Shown: positions 18,560 to 31,298, counted from the first letter of the stretch. The stretch: 64,000 bases of DNA from Bacteroidota bacterium (GCA_004295015.1 SHNE01000022.1:111254-175253); one strand, 5' to 3'. Numbers and translations are program-made. The notes: generated by a model from the sequence alone, not told the origin.

Positions 18560-21500
18560 TTAGTTCTTTACAAATCGAATTTGGCGCACATTGCTGTTTT
18601 TATCCATTCTGTCCAATTTGAGGTAATATACCCCCGGAGCCAGATTTTCTACATTGCTTTGCATGTTGTTTGCGCCACGCTGTGTGCTGTTACGTTCCCA
18701 ACTCACGAGTTTGCCATAAACGTCCAAAATCTGCACATTGATAACACCTTCTTCTTCTTCATAGAAAGAATAGTTGATCACCGCACGGGCAGGATTTGGG
18801 AATACAGATAAAGCTTCTTTTGACTTAAGACAATTCAAAGCAACAATGTCTGAATAACTGTTAGCCCCGTCAATATCAACTTGCTGGAGTCTGTAATATA
18901 CCACGCCATCACATGGCTCTGTATCGGTATAACTGTACTCTCTTGTCTCAGTAGTCGTTCCTGCACCAAATCCGTTGATCTGAGCAACCTTGCTGAAGTT
19001 CTCTCCATCAAAGCTTCTTTCCAGTATGAAATAGTCGTTATTGGTTTCAGATGCAGTTACCCATGAACAGAGGTTTCCGCCTTCAACGTTCTTCGCATCG
19101 AAAGATATCAACTCAATAGGTAAGGCTGTTCCAAACTGAACGGTTGCAAAATTGAAGAAACCACTTGTAGCAGCATTATATGCATAGCGTCTTGATGTTG
19201 GTTTTGGTGGAGGCGGGAATGTAGGATTACAAGGACAAGTCGCTTCCATAGTCCAGCTTCCGGTACCATTAACATCTTTCATCACAGTCAATGCGGCAAA
19301 TGAACCTGCTGCTCCCGGTGAGAAGAAATTGATAAAGGTTCCGATCGGAAGTGCAAGCATTGTTGGAACACTTAATGTCACAGTCGTTGGCGTTATGGCT
19401 GCAATAGTCGCTCCGGCTGGAATAGCGAAACCTAAAACATTCATTCCAACAGCAAGTGCAGGGAATCCCGGAGTGGTAGTTGAGGCAAATGTCAGTACCG
19501 TGCCCGGGGCACCTTGAGCCACACTTAATGGGTGACTGATCGATGCAGGCGTTACTGTTCCTACATAATTTGAGTATGTACGATTCCAAAGTGTAAGCGT
19601 ATACTCTCCGGTTGGTGTTGCAGTACTTGAAATGCTATTCCAGTATCCATGATTCAAAGCAGGACGCTGACTCCAGTCATAGTTGGCACATTCGTAAGGA
19701 GGGAATGGACCATTTACCAGTGGAAGATTTGCACCGCCCCAACGAAGGAATCTCATAACAAGGTTATAAGGTGCAGATGGTGGGGTCGTGAATTCAAGCG
19801 TAGCTCTTTCCCAACCCTGTGTAGCTTCACCAACAGGGAATTCATAGCTGGCCAATGATGTTCCGAAATAACGACGTAACCATCCTTCAACGAAACTAGT
19901 GTTACCACCAATCGTTGCGGCAGCCCCTGCGGTATTTGTAATCACAACTTCATTTGCTCCGGTGATTATTTTACCGTTAGTAAGTGTCAATATTCCGCTT
20001 GTTCCTAAAGTCATGTTGTTAAAGGCACCTGCAGAAAGTGTCACTGAGGAGTTTATTGTTTGAGCCATCGTCACATGATTCAATGTGAGATTGCTGTTGA
20101 TATTTGTAAATGTTTGCGGGGAGTTACCTATAAAACGCAACCTTGAAGCAGCAGGTGATTGGAAAGTAGATGTTCCGTTGAAATTATTGAAGTTCCTCGC
20201 AACACTCAGTGTATAACCATTACAATTAAACACACTTGTTCCATTTGATGTGGTGAAATTCGTTCCAACTTCCACGTCAGCATTCATCTGGACATTTCCT
20301 CCGCTCTTGTTGATTACAAGGTTAGGGAATCGACTGGCACCCGTAATATTTCCATTGATGGTTTGATTGGCGCCTCCAATGAATTCTATAGTAGAAGTAG
20401 GGTCAGCGTTAAGCGTACCTGTATTGGTATAGTTACCACAAATTTGAAGAGTAACTCCCGGACCGATGGTCAAAATCCCTGTGATATTGATATCCTTTAC
20501 TTGTTCGTTTGCCGTGATAACAGGTTGGTTAAGCGGACCGGCAGCAATACTTGCGTTTGTTACACAGCTCGGCGAACCGCAACCTCCCCAGTTATTCACA
20601 TTACTCCAGTCACTGTTAGCTCCACCGGACCAGTTAAGAACGGAAGGTGAGCCAAATAATACCGGAGATGATGGACCAAAATCGAGGGTAAAGCCTGCTG
20701 TTAATCCGGAGGTATTGTTGATCATCAACATATATGTTTCTCCGGCTGTAACAATAATATCTCTTGAATAAGGTCCGTCTGTTGTCATACAGAAGGTACA
20801 TAAACCGATACTTTGCATACCGGTACTTCCACCGGTGGTACTGTAATTACAAGATGTAATGGTTTGTGTATTAGCCATGATGGCTGCACAGGCTGCAGTC
20901 GTAGTCTGACCGCTAATATTCCAAAGTACCCAGTCGTAGTTGATATTACTGGTTGGTGTAATGTCAAAGAACAGGACACCGTTTGTAGCAATGGTAAATG
21001 TAAAAAATGCAGAATTGTTTTCTCTTGCACCTGTTGCCGGAACACATCCATAAGCTGATCCACCCGGACCAAGGTCACAAATATTACCGGCTCCCTGGAA
21101 GCCCGGAGCGCCGAAAGTCGTTTGTTGTGCACAGATTTGTGTCGGCAGAACACAGTCTTGCTGTGCTATTGGTACTGCAGGAAGAGAATTGTCATAAATC
21201 GTAATTCCAAAAGTTCCGGTTAATCCATTTCGACCGTCAACAACTACATAGTATACAACACCCGGTGTTAATCCGGTAGCTATTAATTCGGATGCAGTAG
21301 TGGTAACACCGCATTGTGAATAATCATCATTACAATTGGTTCCTCCATATGGGGTGAGGGAGAAACAAAACGATCCCTGATAAAGTGCAATCTGTGTATT
21401 CGTAAGTGAACCAAGGGTGGTTCTGATTCTTACTTGTCCTGATGGAGGAGCAGTAAAGGTATACCATACAGTATTTAAGTCTGCAGCGCCTCCCGGATTT

Positions 21501-24500
21501 GCCCAACAACCTGGTGCAGCACCTGCACCTGTAGGAGGATAAGGTTCATTCGTTCCGTCACTGCAAGAGTTGTATCCGTTATACGATGTTCCCAATGTTA
21601 GTGCTAAAGCATTACAAGGTTGATCGTTTGAAGGCGGACCACTTGGGCACTGGTCAACTACGCATAATTCAAATCCACCACTCAAGCCGTTCTTAGCCCA
21701 GACTCTCACATAAAGTACTGCTCCCGGAGTTTGTCCGGTGAGTAATAAATATGGCATGGCAGGATTCACACTGCTATTATCATTACATGCAATTTGTGTA
21801 AATGTTCCGCTGCAATTTGGTGCAGAATAAACAGCCATTAAGGCATCCGGTATATTTATACTGCGCATGTCTATTGAAATCTGACCGCTTGCAGGAACGG
21901 TGATGGTAAACCATACGTCCCGACTGCTTGTGTTAAAGTTTCCACAAGTTGCTACAGTTGCCGGAACTCCTCCTTGCACCGTATTGGTGGCACATGAAGT
22001 TGTATACGGAGCATATACGCATCCTGTATTAACCGTTAAAGCAATTGCCTGACATGGGTTGTCGTTAACAACAGCAGTGCTACAAGGTGTCTCTACACAG
22101 AATCCGAAATCTCCCGTTCTGGTGGTTCCTCCATGCCAGATGTAGTGACGGATGTAAAGGAATTCTCCCGGGATCAGTCCGCCCAGTGATATATAAGGCA
22201 TCAATCCCGGACCGCTCAGGTCGTCACAAGCTAATTGAGTGAGTGTTGAACAATTTGTTGCACGGTATACAACCATTTGGTCGTCTGTTACACTTCCGGC
22301 AACGGTAAGGAAGTTTGCAGTAGTAATTCCCGGCGGAACCTGAATTCTTACCCATGTATCATTACTTGGATCGAATCCCGGAGCCCAGAAAGGGTCACAG
22401 TTTACAGGTGCAGGTATACCGGCCGTAGTAGCTGTTGGTGTTTGGCAACGAAGAGAAAGTGTGGTATATGATACACATGTACCATTGGTCACAGGGAAAT
22501 TCGTTGTAATGTTACAAGGTTCATCCTGCTGGTATGGATTTGGTGCAGAGGCCGGTGAGGTTTCATATGCAGCCAATTCAAAAGTTCCTTCATTGGCAGG
22601 AAGCGTCGTTCCGTATGGCCATATACGCAACCATAGAGTTTCGCCCGGTGTCAATCCACCGCAAAGCGTAATTTCCGGAGCAAGTCCCGGACCTGCATCA
22701 TCATTACATGCTACTTGAACCAAAGCAGTACAAGTACCACGATAAACTTGTAAGACAGGGTCTCTCATTCCTCCGACGGTAGGACCAACCAATCCGGTAA
22801 TAGTAACTCCACCTGATGGAGGAACGATGATTCTGATCCACACATCAATTCTCGGTGCGGTTGCACAGGTATTACCGGGCATACCAACTGAAGTGGTAGC
22901 ACATACATTGGTGAAGGTTGAATAGACCGGAACACCTCCTGTTGTAACAGTTAGCGGAGTGGCGCCACATGGTTCATCGTATGCAATACAGGCGGTGGAT
23001 AAACAAAATTCAATACTACCGGAACTTGAATTATTTTCAGACCAAACACGGAGCCATATTGTTTCTCCGGGTGTTCTTCCTGTCAATGATAATTGCGGAT
23101 AAAGTGCATTTGCACTGGATCCTGCGCTAGCACATGAAATCAATGTGAATGGACCACCGCAACCACCGGCTGCATATGCTGCCATAGCAGCATCACCCAT
23201 TGGATTGCTGGCACCGGGTCTTGTATCGATTAGTACGTTTCCGCTTGCAGGTACGGTAAATCTGAACCAGATGTCGCCACCGTTATAATTACCACAGCCG
23301 GGAGCCGGAACTGCAGCAGTAGCAGATGCACAATTGCTCGAGTAACCACCATTGGTCCAGGTACAAGTTGCACCACCTACGGTAAGATTAGGTACGCCGG
23401 CCTGACAAGGGTCATCGTTGCCCGGAGCAAGACCTGCACTGGCGATTGTGATGTTAAAAGGAATACATGCCGGTGTGTTGTTATTGGAAATTACTATGTA
23501 ATAGGTTGTACCTATGGTTAAGCTTACAGATGAAATTGACACCGTTGGTCCTGCTGAAGTTGCTGATGCAAGACATACAACACCACCTGCATTCGGACAA
23601 TTATTCAAAACGAAAATCCCGGGATTTGATGAAGCACCTGTTCCGGAAACTGAAATCGAAATACAAGAGTTCACCAATGATGTTGGTGTATAGGAATAAA
23701 CAAAATCTTCTCCGTTCATGTAAGTGCTTAAACAACCCATCGTGGAGTTGTAATCATTTACGGAACCGCATGTCGTTTGACAGGTATAGGTTTGAGGAAG
23801 TGTGGTTGGAATGACAGTAGCATTTCCACAATTCGAAGCAGCGAAGTTTTCTACACAAATGGTAAATTCCCCCTGTGCGGAGGCATCACCGGCTACACGA
23901 ATATAATAATTGACGGCCGCACACGAGTTGGTCGGGTCACTGATATTAACAATAGCGTTATTGGCATTTATAGTTCCACCATTTGTTGAACATCCGATGG
24001 ATGTTAATGTGCCGCAAACTCCTGTATATACTTCTACTGAGGTGGTAACACTTTTACAAAATGCGGCAAAGTCTGTCGTAACTCTGAATGAGGTTGTGTT
24101 GGCAGGCTTTGTAACTCTGAACCAGACATCATTGGTATTTGCAGCATCACAAGGTCCGGCAGGTGTTCCTGTATTGGTGGCACCTATAAGAGTCCCTATA
24201 GTTGGCGTACAGGCACCGGCAGGAATTGTTCCAAGATCGCGGAAGCCTGCACATTGATCGTTCGCAGGAGGTGCTTTGTCGAATTGAACTGTCTGAACTT
24301 GTACAGCTACCGTATTTGCATCCCCAAGATTACTTATATTACTGGTATTGATGGATTTTGAGGCCGTTCCGTTTGACCAGGCTGGTAAGTTAGAACCATA
24401 AATGGTTGCAGGCCCAACGGAATAATAATCGCCACCACATGCATCAGCAATACCTATGGATGCCCCACCGGAAGTTCCTGAGTAAGGTCCATATGATTGA

Positions 24501-25093
24501 GGTAAGGTTGCAACAATTGGTTGATAATAAAATTGTATCCGTCCTGCAAGCGTTGTATGTGCAGAAGAATACATACGTAACTGCATTTTTGCGAGGTAAG
24601 GGGAGGCAGCATTTTTGTCCCATGATATACCGGTCCACTCAACCGCTAAAAATCCTGAAGCTGCAGTACCTGCAACCCTATAGGCGGCACCCGTGACCGA
24701 TAAGTCATCCCATAAGGGAGCAATTAAAGGTCCACTTCCGGCAGGAATTGCTGCAAGATTGTTTACCGGCGTAGAACCTATTGGTGCAGCTGAACCGGCT
24801 GCAGCATTGCTAAGAATGATAAAGCCATTCGAAGAAATGTGAAAGGATGAATAGTTTACTCCACCAAAACTTACGGTAAATACTCCGGTGGAGTAGGCCG
24901 GTGAAATTGCATCATCGGTGAGAGCAGCAAAGGCTGTTCCTGTTGCAAGCCCGAGGGCCGGATATGGGCCAAACAAATAACTATCCGTATATGTAATCCC
25001 TCGTCCAACCTGAGCGAAAACTGATGTTCCGATAAAGCTGAGGCAAAAGAGAAGGCTTACTACAATTTTATTAAGTATTGGTTTTTTCCACAT
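18560..25093 (-). CDS. Giant secreted multi-repeat protein with T9SS type A sorting domain
   Basis: 2,177 residues from the ATG at 25093, chosen because it directly precedes a signal peptide (MWKKPILNKIVVSLLFCLSF, cut after F-A-Q); upstream in-frame codons are not signal-like. After an N-terminal beta domain come about seven cysteine-bearing modules of 120-150 residues. Each begins near D-x-P-C and contains W-F-R-F-T-V-P-A-S-G or a variant, an A-x-Y element, then G-x-T-P-G-E-x-L-W-x-R-V-W and a closing F-E-L-C-V. A region typical of large adhesins (L-N-W-S-G-G-A-N-S-D-W-S, then repeated beta strands) follows. The last ~85 residues are a T9SS sorting domain (F-P-N-P-A, ending R-Q-I-R-F-V-K-N). 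Probably a cell-surface or released adhesin; function unproven. Confidence 0.9.
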   Translation of the reverse strand: MWKKPILNKIVVSLLFCLSFIGTSVFAQVGRGITYTDSYLFGPYPALGLATGTAFAALTDDAISPAYSTGVFTVSFGGVNYSSFHISSNGFIILSNAAAGSAAPIGSTPVNNLAAIPAGSGPLIAPLWDDLSVTGAAYRVAGTAASGFLAVEWTGISWDKNAASPYLAKMQLRMYSSAHTTLAGRIQFYYQPIVATLPQSYGPYSGTSGGASIGIADACGGDYYSVGPATIYGSNLPAWSNGTASKSINTSNISNLGDANTVAVQVQTVQFDKAPPANDQCAGFRDLGTIPAGACTPTIGTLIGATNTGTPAGPCDAANTNDVWFRVTKPANTTSFRVTTDFAAFCKSVTTSVEVYTGVCGTLTSIGCSTNGGTINANNAIVNISDPTNSCAAVNYYIRVAGDASAQGEFTICVENFAASNCGNATVIPTTLPQTYTCQTTCGSVNDYNSTMGCLSTYMNGEDFVYSYTPTSLVNSCISISVSGTGASSNPGIFVLNNCPNAGGVVCLASATSAGPTVSISSVSLTIGTTYYIVISNNNTPACIPFNITIASAGLAPGNDDPCQAGVPNLTVGGATCTWTNGGYSSNCASATAAVPAPGCGNYNGGDIWFRFTVPASGNVLIDTRPGASNPMGDAAMAAYAAGGCGGPFTLISCASAGSSANALYPQLSLTGRTPGETIWLRVWSENNSSSGSIEFCLSTACIAYDEPCGATPLTVTTGGVPVYSTFTNVCATTSVGMPGNTCATAPRIDVWIRIIVPPSGGVTITGLVGPTVGGMRDPVLQVYRGTCTALVQVACNDDAGPGLAPEITLCGGLTPGETLWLRIWPYGTTLPANEGTFELAAYETSPASAPNPYQQDEPCNITTNFPVTNGTCVSYTTLSLRCQTPTATTAGIPAPVNCDPFWAPGFDPSNDTWVRIQVPPGITTANFLTVAGSVTDDQMVVYRATNCSTLTQLACDDLSGPGLMPYISLGGLIPGEFLYIRHYIWHGGTTRTGDFGFCVETPCSTAVVNDNPCQAIALTVNTGCVYAPYTTSCATNTVQGGVPATVATCGNFNTSSRDVWFTITVPASGQISIDMRSINIPDALMAVYSAPNCSGTFTQIACNDNSSVNPAMPYLLLTGQTPGAVLYVRVWAKNGLSGGFELCVVDQCPSGPPSNDQPCNALALTLGTSYNGYNSCSDGTNEPYPPTGAGAAPGCWANPGGAADLNTVWYTFTAPPSGQVRIRTTLGSLTNTQIALYQGSFCFSLTPYGGTNCNDDYSQCGVTTTASELIATGLTPGVVYYVVVDGRNGLTGTFGITIYDNSLPAVPIAQQDCVLPTQICAQQTTFGAPGFQGAGNICDLGPGGSAYGCVPATGARENNSAFFTFTIATNGVLFFDITPTSNINYDWVLWNISGQTTTAACAAIMANTQTITSCNYSTTGGSTGMQSIGLCTFCMTTDGPYSRDIIVTAGETYMLMINNTSGLTAGFTLDFGPSSPVLFGSPSVLNWSGGANSDWSNVNNWGGCGSPSCVTNASIAAGPLNQPVITANEQVKDINITGILTIGPGVTLQICGNYTNTGTLNADPTSTIEFIGGANQTINGNITGASRFPNLVINKSGGNVQMNADVEVGTNFTTSNGTSVFNCNGYTLSVARNFNNFNGTSTFQSPAASRLRFIGNSPQTFTNINSNLTLNHVTMAQTINSSVTLSAGAFNNMTLGTSGILTLTNGKIITGANEVVITNTAGAAATIGGNTSFVEGWLRRYFGTSLASYEFPVGEATQGWERATLEFTTPPSAPYNLVMRFLRWGGANLPLVNGPFPPYECANYDWSQRPALNHGYWNSISSTATPTGEYTLTLWNRTYSNYVGTVTPASISHPLSVAQGAPGTVLTFASTTTPGFPALAVGMNVLGFAIPAGATIAAITPTTVTLSVPTMLALPIGTFINFFSPGAAGSFAALTVMKDVNGTGSWTMEATCPCNPTFPPPPKPTSRRYAYNAATSGFFNFATVQFGTALPIELISFDAKNVEGGNLCSWVTASETNNDYFILERSFDGENFSKVAQINGFGAGTTTETREYSYTDTEPCDGVVYYRLQQVDIDGANSYSDIVALNCLKSKEALSVFPNPARAVINYSFYEEEEGVINVQILDVYGKLVSWERNSTQRGANNMQSNVENLAPGVYYLKLDRMDKNSNVRQIRFVKN

Positions 25094-25626
25094 GATAATG
25101 TTGTTGTGAGTGGGTAAGAATTTAGTCATGGTTGTCTTTTGAAAGGAGAAAACGCCAAACGATTTTTCAGGATCGGAATGGACAGATTTTTGAACACCAA
25201 ACATACAGAAAATTAAGGGAGAAAGCAAGAAAAATTGGCCTTGATTATCAACAGGTTGGACTATATTTCGGCCTGTTGTGAATGAATCTTAAACGAGGGT
25301 GAATGGGCTGTTTTTTTGGGTAAAAAATTTTGAAGGCAAATATCCGGGTATTTAATATTGAATTGTCTTCATAAATTATCAGCAGATCACCGAATCAGAC
25401 AAGCGAAATTGTCAATCCGGAGGAAATGTTAGTAAGTTTTTTTTGAATTCAAGGATTAAAAAAGGACTGATTTCTTCTGCGATTTTTTTTCTGTTTCTTT
25501 TTTTTATGATACATCAGTCAAAAAGAAATTTTGACGTGGCTAAACGCAGCATTTTTCTGAACGTTTGAAGTCAGTATTTTCGACTACTAATTAAATTTTT
25601 TTGCTTTTATCGGAACAAAAGGCAGA
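25094..25626. other. Intergenic region between pyrG and the giant gene
   Basis: 533 bp of AT-rich DNA. It has long T runs around 25438-25446, 25485-25508 and 25592-25601 and no open frame with coding character. It carries the leader of the giant gene and the 3' end of pyrG transcription. No tRNA, repeat or clean terminator hairpin was recognised. Confidence 0.5.
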
Positions 25627-27583
<1,957 letters not shown>

Positions 27584-28555
27584 ATGCAAAGGCACTATCT
27601 TCTTATTATTATTTTATTGATGCCACTGTTTTGTTCAGCTTCTGATAGCATTGAGTTATCAAATAGTTCGCAGAATGTTGATAGCATCGTGTCCGATGAT
27701 TTCCGGAAATTGTTTAAGGAAGATTCGCTGTGGTCTTTTCGCTCAGCTAAGGGATATGTACCAATGTTACTCAACAATTTGTGGAGTCAGGCTAAATCTC
27801 CTGCACGAATGTCGGAAAACCAGGCTTATTTTTTAATGGCTGCTGCCGGACTAACGGCAAGCCTATACTATTATGATGCAGACATTGATAAAAAGTTTCG
27901 CCCTTTGAAGGACGAGCATCATTGGTTGGAAGTTTCAAGTTCGCATGTCACCGAAATAGGCGACTACTATGGATATTCATTCCTGGTATTAGCAGGTACT
28001 TACAGTTTGTTATGGAAGAACCACAAGCTTTTGCATACTACTGTTTTGGCTAGCCAGAGTGCCTTGTCTGCAGGGATCTGGGCAAGGGTAGGTAAAACGC
28101 TTACCGGTAGAATGAGACCTGGTGCTACCTATGGTGATAAAGTGTACAACAGCGATCATTGGTTCGGTCCATTTGCAGAATTCAATAAAGCAGAACGAGG
28201 CACGCGTGGAATTGGTGCCTATGATGCATTTCCCAGCGGTCATACTGCCGCTGCTTTTTCTATTGCAACAGTATTTGCCGGGAGATACAGCGATCGAAAA
28301 TGGGTGAAGTGGCTGGCTTATTCGCTGGCTACCACTGTTGCAGTTACACGCTTGGTTGAGCATGAACACTGGGCTTCTGACCTCATTCCCGGAGCCTTGA
28401 TAGGCTATGGTTGCGGACGTCAGGTATTGCATAATTATTATAAGTCATTCCCTCAATACAGTGATGTCAGGTACCGTCGTAAGAAAAAAAGCACTTCACT
28501 TTCCATGCTTCCTATGTCAAAAGCCCTTGGCGTGCATTGTCGCTTGAGTTTTTAA
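27584..28555 (+). CDS. PAP2-superfamily phosphatase, exported
   Basis: 323-residue membrane-associated phosphatase of the PAP2/lipid phosphate phosphatase superfamily, with a signal peptide (hydrophobic 5-17). All three signature motifs are present: K-T-L-T-G-R-M-R-P (about 170-178), P-S-G-H at 217-220 and the T-R-L-V-E-H-E-H-W-A-S-D block with H262 and D266. The likely substrates are lipid phosphates such as undecaprenyl pyrophosphate or phosphatidylglycerol phosphate, but the sequence does not decide. The C-terminal 30 residues are basic. The ytxJ-like gene follows by 63 bp on the same strand. Confidence 0.9.
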   Translation: MQRHYLLIIILLMPLFCSASDSIELSNSSQNVDSIVSDDFRKLFKEDSLWSFRSAKGYVPMLLNNLWSQAKSPARMSENQAYFLMAAAGLTASLYYYDADIDKKFRPLKDEHHWLEVSSSHVTEIGDYYGYSFLVLAGTYSLLWKNHKLLHTTVLASQSALSAGIWARVGKTLTGRMRPGATYGDKVYNSDHWFGPFAEFNKAERGTRGIGAYDAFPSGHTAAAFSIATVFAGRYSDRKWVKWLAYSLATTVAVTRLVEHEHWASDLIPGALIGYGCGRQVLHNYYKSFPQYSDVRYRRKKKSTSLSMLPMSKALGVHCRLSF

Positions 28556-28618
28556 TGCTACATACCTGACTAAAACAAATACGAGAACCGCTTGTTAGCT
28601 CTTTCAAGGAAATATAAT

Positions 28619-28963
28619 ATGGATTGGAATTACATTAATCAACTTTCGGAATTGGAGGCTGCGATAAAATTATCAGAAGACAAGCCTGTTCTATTGTTTA
28701 AGCACAGTACGCGTTGTTCTATCAGCACCGGCGCTTTATCGCGACTGGAAAGAAAGTGGGAGACTGAGACGGGGAAAAAAGTAACACCTTATTTTTTGGA
28801 TTTGATACGATACAGACAACTATCTGATGCCATAGCCATTCAAACCGGTGTTCAGCATGAGAGTCCGCAGTTAATCGTATTACACAAAGGAAAAGTGCTG
28901 TATAGTGCCAGCCACAACGGAATTGTTTACGACGAAATCATAGAGAGTCTCCATGCGGCATAG
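28619..28963 (+). CDS. ytxJ: YtxJ-like bacillithiol-system redox protein
   Basis: 114 residues with a thioredoxin-like fold of the YtxJ (monothiol bacilliredoxin-like) family: V-L-L-F-K-H-S-T-R-C-S-I-S, with the single active cysteine in T-R-C-S-I-S, then P-Y-F-L-D-L and E-S-P-Q-L-I-V-L as the cis-proline strand. The ATG at 28619 has aagga 10 bp upstream and matches the usual family length; a TTG nine codons earlier is less likely. Presence of YtxJ suggests the organism uses bacillithiol as its low-molecular-weight thiol, which is common in Bacteroidota; no bsh genes are in the window. Confidence 0.88.
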   Translation: MDWNYINQLSELEAAIKLSEDKPVLLFKHSTRCSISTGALSRLERKWETETGKKVTPYFLDLIRYRQLSDAIAIQTGVQHESPQLIVLHKGKVLYSASHNGIVYDEIIESLHAA

Positions 28964-28994
28964 TCAGAATCTGACCGGGAACATTCAATCATTA

Positions 28995-31298
28995 TCAGAA
29001 AGACAATGCAAGACCTAAGCTTGGAAGTACCGGTAATTGGTACACCTTTACTCTCGTAACATTGTTCACATAAAAGATGTTTTTTCTGTCGTAAACATTG
29101 GTTAAAGAGGCAGTAATTTCAAGACTGGTATTTTTAGAGAAGTTGAAATTTCTTTGTAGAGAAAGATCAAGGCGATGAAAGTCCGAAAGTCTTCCTTTAT
29201 TTAATTCTCCATACTGAATGCCAAGGCTTCCATTTTGATTCAGAATATTTGTCCCTGTTCCATTATTGAAATTCACTTGTTCGAAATTGCTTTGTGTCAA
29301 TGTGAAAGGAAATGGTGAGCCATAGTTGAATCTTCCGCTAGCCTGCCAATTGCCATTCTTACCGAATTTATAAGAAGCAACAACATTCACATTGTGGCGT
29401 CTGTCGAATCCCGGAACATAGGTTCGTTGACCATCATACCTTTTCGCATAGCCCAGGGAATAGACCATCCAAACATAGAGCCTCTTGTAATCGTATTTTA
29501 ACAATACATCTACACCTCTGGAAGTTCCACTTTCGATGATGTATTCTTTTTTCTGGTAATCGGGTTTTTCACTGTGTGCAGCGTCATCCGTATAAATTTT
29601 ATCGCGGTTGATGTTTTGAAGTTGTGTGAAGTCCTTGAAGTATCCCTCAACATTCAGGGTGAAATGGAAAGGTAAATCCAATTCAAATCCTGCTATGGCG
29701 TGCATGGCTTTTTGTAATTTAGAATCAACTTTTTCACCATCAAATTCATCTGGTAACTCATCAGATCCGCTAAGGAATCCATAAAATAAATTTACTACAT
29801 CACGATCAGATGTAGCTGCAAGCAGGTTTTGACTATAAAAGCCACCGGCAGTTTTTAGTCTGAAGCGATCTGTAACATTGAACTTGGCACCCAGGCGTGG
29901 TTCAAGAGAAAATTCTGCCAGAGATGAGTAGTAGTTTGCACGAAGTCCAGGTTCTATAACGAGTTTTCCTGTTACTTTTTTATACTTGAGAAAGGCTGCA
30001 AGCTCTGTAGTGTTTTCTGTTTGTCCGGCCGTAGCTCCGTATACATTTGTGAATTTATAGTCGGTCTTGAAGCCAAGCAATTCAATTCCATAAGTCATTT
30101 CGTCCTTTCCGAGGAAGTAGGAGAAATTCAAGCCTGCATTAAATCCGCCAATCTCACTGAATCTCTCTCGCCCATCTTGTTCTTCAAGATTGATTCTATA
30201 TCCTGAATAAGCAAAATTTCCTTCGATGAGAACAGAAGAGCCGGATGGGACAAGCACAAAATTGGTTCCTATGCCGCTCGATTTCCATCCAAGATCAGCG
30301 ATCTCACCATAGTCTACACCATCTGTATAACGAAAACCAAAAATGTTCCATTTGCTGCCGGTAGCGCTATTCATGGATATCTTTCCATAAATATCCGTGA
30401 ATGTGAATGGAAGTCCGGCTGAGTCTAGGTTTGAGTAAAGGGATTTTGATGTTTGATCCAGATAAGATGTTTTTCCTGTCAGTAGAAATGATGAGCTTCC
30501 ATCTTTTCCTTCTTTCTGTTTTTTAAGCGGGCCTTCTAAAAGCAATTTTGATGTGAAAGTATTGGCCGATAGTTTCCCGGCCAGTCTTTTCTTATTGCCA
30601 TCACGGGAGGTGATATCCATGATAGAGGAAACCCTGTCGCCATATTCAACATTAAAGCCTCCGGTATAAACATCGGCACCTCTTATAGCATCTGCATCTA
30701 TCACCGAGTATAAGCCAATAGAGTGGAAGGGATTGTAAATAATCATTCCATCCAGCAAAACTTTATTTTGAATCGGGGTTCCACCACGTATATACAATTG
30801 TCCGCCCTGATCGCCGGAGAATATTACTCCCGGAATTACCTGCATATACTGAGCAAGATCAGGCTCTCCACCAATCGTAGGAACCTGTCTGATTTCTTTG
30901 GGTGTAATTTTATTTACAGAGATTCTGACATCTGTTTTCTTTTCTTCACTTTCTGCCGACACCTGAACCTCTCTGATTTCAACCGTGGATTTTTTAAGGT
31001 ATAACTTTTGTGTGATTAGCGCCCCGGGCTTCACGCTTACCGGAATTTGAATCGAGTCATAACCGATTGAACTGACAAAGAGCTGATATTCTCCCGGAGG
31101 AACTTTTGAGATCGAAAAGAAACCATCCAAATTAGTCTGTGCTCCATAGGAAGTGCCTTTCAGATAAACACTTGTATAGATAGCCGGCTCAGAGCTGGCT
31201 TCTTCGTAAATGAAACCTCGTATATCACCGGTTTGAGCCGAGGAGATACTACTTAAAAATACCAATAGAAGGCAGGTGAAGAGAAAGTTCTTTTTCAT
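28995..31298 (-). CDS. TonB-dependent outer-membrane receptor with carboxypeptidase-regulatory-like domain
   Basis: 767 residues. A signal peptide (MKKNFLFTCLLLVF, cut after S-A-Q) is followed by a CarbopepD_reg-like beta sandwich (about 25-105, G-D-I-R-G-F-I-Y-E-E to K-S-T-V-E-I-R). Next comes a plug domain with V-P-T-I-G-G-E-P-D-L and L-Y-I-R-G-G-T-P-I-Q-N-K-V-L-L-D-G, then a long beta barrel ending in aromatic-final strand L-G-L-A-L-S-F. The ATG at 31298 is chosen because it abuts the signal peptide; a TTG seven codons upstream also keeps the frame. No SusD-type lipoprotein gene is next to it, so it is not a classic polysaccharide locus. The ligand is unknown. Confidence 0.92.
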   Translation of the reverse strand: MKKNFLFTCLLLVFLSSISSAQTGDIRGFIYEEASSEPAIYTSVYLKGTSYGAQTNLDGFFSISKVPPGEYQLFVSSIGYDSIQIPVSVKPGALITQKLYLKKSTVEIREVQVSAESEEKKTDVRISVNKITPKEIRQVPTIGGEPDLAQYMQVIPGVIFSGDQGGQLYIRGGTPIQNKVLLDGMIIYNPFHSIGLYSVIDADAIRGADVYTGGFNVEYGDRVSSIMDITSRDGNKKRLAGKLSANTFTSKLLLEGPLKKQKEGKDGSSSFLLTGKTSYLDQTSKSLYSNLDSAGLPFTFTDIYGKISMNSATGSKWNIFGFRYTDGVDYGEIADLGWKSSGIGTNFVLVPSGSSVLIEGNFAYSGYRINLEEQDGRERFSEIGGFNAGLNFSYFLGKDEMTYGIELLGFKTDYKFTNVYGATAGQTENTTELAAFLKYKKVTGKLVIEPGLRANYYSSLAEFSLEPRLGAKFNVTDRFRLKTAGGFYSQNLLAATSDRDVVNLFYGFLSGSDELPDEFDGEKVDSKLQKAMHAIAGFELDLPFHFTLNVEGYFKDFTQLQNINRDKIYTDDAAHSEKPDYQKKEYIIESGTSRGVDVLLKYDYKRLYVWMVYSLGYAKRYDGQRTYVPGFDRRHNVNVVASYKFGKNGNWQASGRFNYGSPFPFTLTQSNFEQVNFNNGTGTNILNQNGSLGIQYGELNKGRLSDFHRLDLSLQRNFNFSKNTSLEITASLTNVYDRKNIFYVNNVTRVKVYQLPVLPSLGLALSF

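Noticed and set aside
18560..25093. CRISPR-like or DNA tandem repeats inside the giant gene
   Set aside because: The repetition is at protein level in modules of 120-150 residues and strongly diverged; no regular repeat-spacer pattern exists.
25094..25228. 45-codon N-terminal extension of the giant T9SS gene
   Set aside because: The extension precedes an otherwise ideal signal peptide and lacks signal-like character; the ATG at 25093 is the better start.
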